From positions 3,528,001 through 3,592,000 of the forward strand of contig NZ_CP060725.1 of assembly GCF_003797775.2 (NCBI RefSeq): 64,000 nt of DNA. The letters are read 5' to 3'. The notes beneath the pieces were generated by a model that saw nothing but the letters and a program-made list of their open reading frames with translations, ran no database searches and was not told the DNA's origin. Source of the stretch: Sphingopyxis sp. OPL5. GTDB taxonomy: Bacteria > Pseudomonadota > Alphaproteobacteria > Sphingomonadales > Sphingomonadaceae. This document shows positions 60,505-64,000 of this stretch, piece after piece; position 1 is the stretch's first letter; the number at the start of each line of letters is the position of its first letter. Made by a program: the position numbers and the translations under genes.

Positions 60505-61739
60505 GCGGGGGGCTCGACAATATGGACGCGACGAACGAACGGCCGATCATCGCCACGACGCGCAGCAGCAAGCGGCGCGGCCCGCGGCTCAGCCGCGCCG
60601 ACCGCACCCCGCTCGGGCTGTGGTTCTGGGAAATCGACCGCGTGCTGCTGCTGCTCGTGTCGATGCTGATCGCGGTCGGCCTCGTTGCGGTCACTGCCGC
60701 CTCGCCGGTCGCGGCGCAGAAGCTCTCGACCTCGACCGCCAGCCTCGACCCGCTTTATTATTTCTATCGCCAGCTGATGTGGGTGCTCGTCGGCGTGCCC
60801 GTGATGCTCGCGGTATCGATGCTGCCCAAACAGCAGGCGCGGCGCTTCGCGATCTACGGCACCATCACCTTCATGGGGCTGCTATTCCTCGTGCCCTTGA
60901 TCGGGACCGAGGTGAACGGCGCGCAGCGCTGGCTCGGCAGCGGCATGTTCCGCCTCCAGCCGTCGGAGTTTCTCAAGCCCTTCTTCGCGGTCGCGCTCGC
61001 GTGGGTGCTGTCGCTGCGGTTGCAGGACCAGAGCCTGCCCGTCGTGCCGCTCAGCTTCGTGCTCACCGGCATCATCGCGATGCTGCTGATGGGCCAGCCC
61101 GACCTTGGCCAGACGATCATCTTCATCGCGACCTGGCTCGTCCTCGTCCTCGTCGCCGGCCTGTCGATGCGGATCATGGGCATGCTCGCGGGCGGCGGCC
61201 TCGCCGGCATCGTCCTCGCCTATTTCTTCTATCCGGTCGCGCAGCAGCGCATCAACATCTGGCTGTTCGCCGAGGGCGACAGTTTTCAGGTCGACAAGGC
61301 GCATGCGACGCTGACCGCCGGCGGGCTGATCGGCACCGGCCCCGGCGCGGGCCTCGCCAAATTCCAGCTGCCCGAGGCGCATACCGACTATATCTTCTCG
61401 GTGATCGGCGAGGAGTTCGGCATGATCGCCTGCATGGCGATCGCGATCCTCTATCTCGCGATCATCGTCCGTGTCCTCGTTCGCCTGCTCGACGAAGAGG
61501 ACAGCTTCCTGATCCTCGCCGTCGCCGGCCTGATCGCGCAGTTCGGCGGACAGGCGATCATCAACATGGCGGTGAACACCCAGCTTTTCCCGTCGAAGGG
61601 GATGACCTTGCCCTTCATCAGCTACGGCGGCTCGTCGATGATCGCGCTGTCGATCGGCATGGGTTTGCTCTTGTCGCTGACCCGGCGGAACCCCTATGCC
61701 GCAAGGGTATCGATGACCCGCAACTGGAACAAAAAATGA
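60501..61739 (+). CDS. ftsW: Septal peptidoglycan glycosyltransferase FtsW (SEDS family)
   Basis: 412 residues. An N-terminal basic cytoplasmic segment (TRSSKRRGPRLSRADR) precedes about ten membrane helices. SEDS motifs: NGAQRWLGSGMFRLQPSEFL, LMGQPDLGQTIIF, EAHTDYIFSVIGEEFG and TLPFISYGGSSMIAL. It polymerises lipid II at the septum together with FtsI. An ATG eight codons later (MDATNER) is a second possible start. MurG starts 10 bp downstream. Confidence 0.96.
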   Translation: MSGGLDNMDATNERPIIATTRSSKRRGPRLSRADRTPLGLWFWEIDRVLLLLVSMLIAVGLVAVTAASPVAAQKLSTSTASLDPLYYFYRQLMWVLVGVPVMLAVSMLPKQQARRFAIYGTITFMGLLFLVPLIGTEVNGAQRWLGSGMFRLQPSEFLKPFFAVALAWVLSLRLQDQSLPVVPLSFVLTGIIAMLLMGQPDLGQTIIFIATWLVLVLVAGLSMRIMGMLAGGGLAGIVLAYFFYPVAQQRINIWLFAEGDSFQVDKAHATLTAGGLIGTGPGAGLAKFQLPEAHTDYIFSVIGEEFGMIACMAIAILYLAIIVRVLVRLLDEEDSFLILAVAGLIAQFGGQAIINMAVNTQLFPSKGMTLPFISYGGSSMIALSIGMGLLLSLTRRNPYAARVSMTRNWNKK

Positions 61740-61749
61740 CGGCCCGCAA

Positions 61750-62934
61750 ATGACCGCAACGCGCCATTATCTTCTCGCCGCCGGGGGTACCGGCGGCCAC
61801 ATGCTTCCCGCTTATGCGCTGGCGGGCGAGCTGATTTCGCGCGGCCACCGCGTCGCGCTGGTCAGCGACGACCGCGGCCTCAAGATTCCCGGCGCCCCCG
61901 CCGAACTCGAAACCCATGTCCTGCCCGCCGGGCGCGTCGCTGGCGGCCCCGTCGGCTGGGTCAAGGCGGCGCTGGCGATCCGCAAGGGGCGGCGCCTCGG
62001 CATCGAGTTGATCAATGAATTCGACCCCGCGGTCGTCGTCGGCTTCGGTGGCTATCCCTCGCTTCCCAGCCTGCTCGCCGCCAAGGCGACCGGGCGTCCG
62101 AGCGTGATCCATGAGCAGAACGCCGTGCTCGGCCGCACCAACCGGTTGATGGCCTCGCGCGTCGACGCGATCGCGGTCGCCTATCGCAACATCCATCGTT
62201 TCCCCGAAGCGCTGGCGCTCAAGCGCCACCTGACCGGCAACCCGGTGCGCGAGGAGGTCATCGCGATCCGCGAGGAAGGCTATCCGCCGCTTCCCGAGGA
62301 CGGCATCCTGCGGCTGCTCGTCGTCGGCGGCAGCCTCGGCGCGACGGTGCTCAGCGAAGTCGTCCCCGCGGCGATCGCGATGCTGCCGCGCGCGCTGCTC
62401 GACCGGTTGCAGATCGTCCAGCAGGCGCGCGAGGCCGACCTCGAGGCGGTGCGCGCCAGATATGCCGAACTCGGCGTTGCCGCCGAATGCGCGCCCTATT
62501 TCGCCGATATCCCCGACCGCATGCGCTGGGCGCATCTGGTGATCGCGCGCGCGGGCGCCTCGACCGTCGCCGAACTCGCCTGCGCCGGCCGCCCGGCGGT
62601 GTTCATTCCCTATCCGCACGCGATGGACGATCATCAGACCTACAATGTCGCCGATCTCGTCGAGGCGGGTGGCGCGGTGTCCTTCGCCCAGCCCGACTTC
62701 ACCGCCGCGGCGCTTGCCAAGCAGATCCAGCGCATGGCGCTCGAACCCGGCGCGCTAGAGGACGCCGCGGCACGCGCCGCGAGCTGCGGGCTTCCCGACG
62801 CGACGCGCGACCTCGCCGACCTCGTCGAATCGCTCGCCGCGCCGCCGATGATGGACGTCATCCGTGTCGGCGCCTCGTCGCGCTCGGCCGCCGTCGCGGG
62901 CGGCGTCGCCGCGACGCGTTCGGGAGACCGCTGA
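61750..62934 (+). CDS. murG: UDP-GlcNAc:lipid I glucosaminyltransferase
   Basis: 394 residues, some 35 longer than E. coli MurG. The first glycine-rich loop is [15 protein letters not shown], with [27 protein letters not shown] and [20 protein letters not shown] as later signature segments. The last 30 residues form an Ala/Ser/Val-rich tail ([20 protein letters not shown]). It converts lipid I to lipid II on the inner face of the membrane. It ends in TGATG with murC. Confidence 0.96.
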   Translation: MTATRHYLLAAGGTGGHMLPAYALAGELISRGHRVALVSDDRGLKIPGAPAELETHVLPAGRVAGGPVGWVKAALAIRKGRRLGIELINEFDPAVVVGFGGYPSLPSLLAAKATGRPSVIHEQNAVLGRTNRLMASRVDAIAVAYRNIHRFPEALALKRHLTGNPVREEVIAIREEGYPPLPEDGILRLLVVGGSLGATVLSEVVPAAIAMLPRALLDRLQIVQQAREADLEAVRARYAELGVAAECAPYFADIPDRMRWAHLVIARAGASTVAELACAGRPAVFIPYPHAMDDHQTYNVADLVEAGGAVSFAQPDFTAAALAKQIQRMALEPGALEDAAARAASCGLPDATRDLADLVESLAAPPMMDVIRVGASSRSAAVAGGVAATRSGDR

Positions 62935-64000
62935 TGCGCGGCGTCGCGACCGACATCGGCACCATCCACTTCATCGGCATCGGCGGCATCGGCATGTCGG
63001 GAATCGCCGAGGTGATGCACAACCTCGGCTATCAGGTGCAGGGCAGCGATATCGCCGACGGCTATGTGATCGAGGGGCTGCGCAAGCGCGGCATCAAGGT
63101 CGCGATCGGCCATGAGGCGTCGAACGTCGATGGCGTCGCGGTCGTCGTGACCTCGACCGCGGTCAAGCGCGGCAATCCCGAGGTCGAGGCGGCCTTGGCC
63201 GGCCGCATCCCGATCGTCCGCCGCGCCGAAATGCTCGCCGAACTGATGCGGCTGAAATCGACCGTCGCGATCGCCGGCACGCACGGCAAGACGACGACGA
63301 CCAGCCTCGTCGCGGCATTGCTCGACGCGGGCGGGATCGACCCGACCGTGATCAACGGCGGTATCATCAACAATTATGGCTCGAACGCGCGGCTTGGTGC
63401 GTCGGACTGGATGGTGGTCGAGGCCGACGAAAGCGACGGCAGCTTCCTGCGTCTCGACGGCACGATCGCGGTCGTCACCAACATCGATCCCGAACATCTC
63501 GACCATTATGGCAGCTTCGACGCGATCAAGGACGCCTTTGTCGAGTTCATCGAAAATGTGCCCTTCTATGGCGCCGCGATGCTCTGCCTCGACCATCCCG
63601 AGGTGCAGGCGATCATCCCGCGCATCCGCGACCGGCGGATCGTCACCTATGGTTTCTCGGCGCAGGCCGACGTGCGCGGCACCAATGTGACGCCGGGCGC
63701 CGACGGCAACCGCTTCGACGTCGTCGTGCGCGACCGCGACGGCAACAGCCGGACGATCGAGGGCATCCATTTGCCGATGTCGGGGCGCCACAATGTCCAG
63801 AACGCGCTCGCCGCGATCGCGGTGGCGCTGCATATGGGCGTGTCGGACGAGAAGGTCGCCTCGGGCTTCAACGGTTTCGCCGGGGTCAAGCGCCGCTTCA
63901 CCAAGGTCGGCGAGATCGCGGCGGGTGAGGGCGTGGTGACCGTCATCGACGATTATGCCCACCACCCCGTCGAAATCCGCGCCGTGCTCTCGGCCGCGCG
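62934..64000 (+). CDS. murC: UDP-N-acetylmuramate:L-alanine ligase, C-terminus cut by window edge
   Basis: 355 codons are visible; the full protein should be about 470. [20 protein letters not shown] is the nucleotide fold, the ATP loop is [39 protein letters not shown] and [13 protein letters not shown] follow, and the C-domain opens with [12 protein letters not shown]. It adds L-Ala to UDP-MurNAc. This is the housekeeping MurC, distinct from the paralogue at 39212. MurB, Ddl and FtsQAZ are expected just beyond the window. Confidence 0.97.
   Translation, partial: MRGVATDIGTIHFIGIGGIGMSGIAEVMHNLGYQVQGSDIADGYVIEGLRKRGIKVAIGHEASNVDGVAVVVTSTAVKRGNPEVEAALAGRIPIVRRAEMLAELMRLKSTVAIAGTHGKTTTTSLVAALLDAGGIDPTVINGGIINNYGSNARLGASDWMVVEADESDGSFLRLDGTIAVVTNIDPEHLDHYGSFDAIKDAFVEFIENVPFYGAAMLCLDHPEVQAIIPRIRDRRIVTYGFSAQADVRGTNVTPGADGNRFDVVVRDRDGNSRTIEGIHLPMSGRHNVQNALAAIAVALHMGVSDEKVASGFNGFAGVKRRFTKVGEIAAGEGVVTVIDDYAHHPVEIRAVLSAA

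Overview
The window is GC-rich, densely packed alphaproteobacterial chromosome. Gene content points to Sphingomonadales, most like Sphingopyxis or Sphingomonas: an XrtA (exosortase A) exopolysaccharide locus, large TonB-dependent receptors, an L9 protein with a long acidic tail, infA-maf-RNase E/G-yacG ahead of tRNA-Phe, and a canonical dcw cluster. The genus is an inference from gene order and protein style; no 16S rRNA lies in the window.

Layout. 1-2626: the N-terminal part of a secreted caspase-like protein, a SAM methyltransferase and thioredoxin reductase. 2723-8407: an XrtA-associated accessory module of two alpha/beta hydrolases, an acyl carrier protein (ACP) and a GNAT-type transferase on the minus strand, divergent from an AMP-forming ligase and a PLP decarboxylase. 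8729-22091: the main XrtA/PEP-CTERM exopolysaccharide operon (export lipoprotein, chain-length protein, tyrosine autokinase, outer-membrane protein, ATPase, deacetylase, FemAB-like protein, glycosyltransferase, exosortase A fused to EpsI, amidotransferase). 22318-24386: a CelD-like GNAT protein and a JmjC/cupin protein. 24460-26588: infA, maf, short RNase E/G, yacG and tRNA-Phe(GAA). 26629-37325: an EF-hand protein, two TonB receptors converging on one terminator, folE, and a methyltransferase / 2OG-Fe(II) hydroxylase / sulfotransferase-like operon. 37622-38864: rpsF-rpsR-rplI. 39212-41474: a second MurC/Mpl-like ligase divergent from an LD-carboxypeptidase, a likely murein-recycling pair. 41585-46398: fabD and fabG separated by a beta-propeller protein and a GxxExxY protein flanked by inverted repeats. 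46460-51238: a ZnuD-like TonB receptor with a candidate Zur box, a cysteine synthase and two uncharacterised genes. 51524-64000: mraZ-rsmH-ftsL-ftsI-murE-murF-mraY-murD-ftsW-murG-murC, with murC cut by the window edge.

How the genes work together. The XrtA operon encodes polymer export and length control (Wza/Wzc-like), deacetylation, glycosyl and amide or aminoacyl decoration, and the membrane transpeptidase that sorts PEP-CTERM proteins. The 2723-8407 module looks like a carrier-protein aminoacyl pathway: the ligase activates an acid, the ACP carries it, a decarboxylase of the BtrK/diaminopimelate-decarboxylase type trims it, and a FemAB/GNAT protein transfers it. That chemistry is inferred, and it is the most interesting undescribed system here. 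Most plus-strand operons use ATGA, GTGA or TGATG stop-start overlaps, so translational coupling is general.

Non-coding structure is rich. Several families of near-perfect intergenic palindromes occur, one of them inserted in frame inside the GNAT gene. The dcw leader has a consensus DnaA box abutting a GANTC (CcrM) site, a cluster of four more GANTC sites, and four CCC triplets phased at exactly 10 bp.
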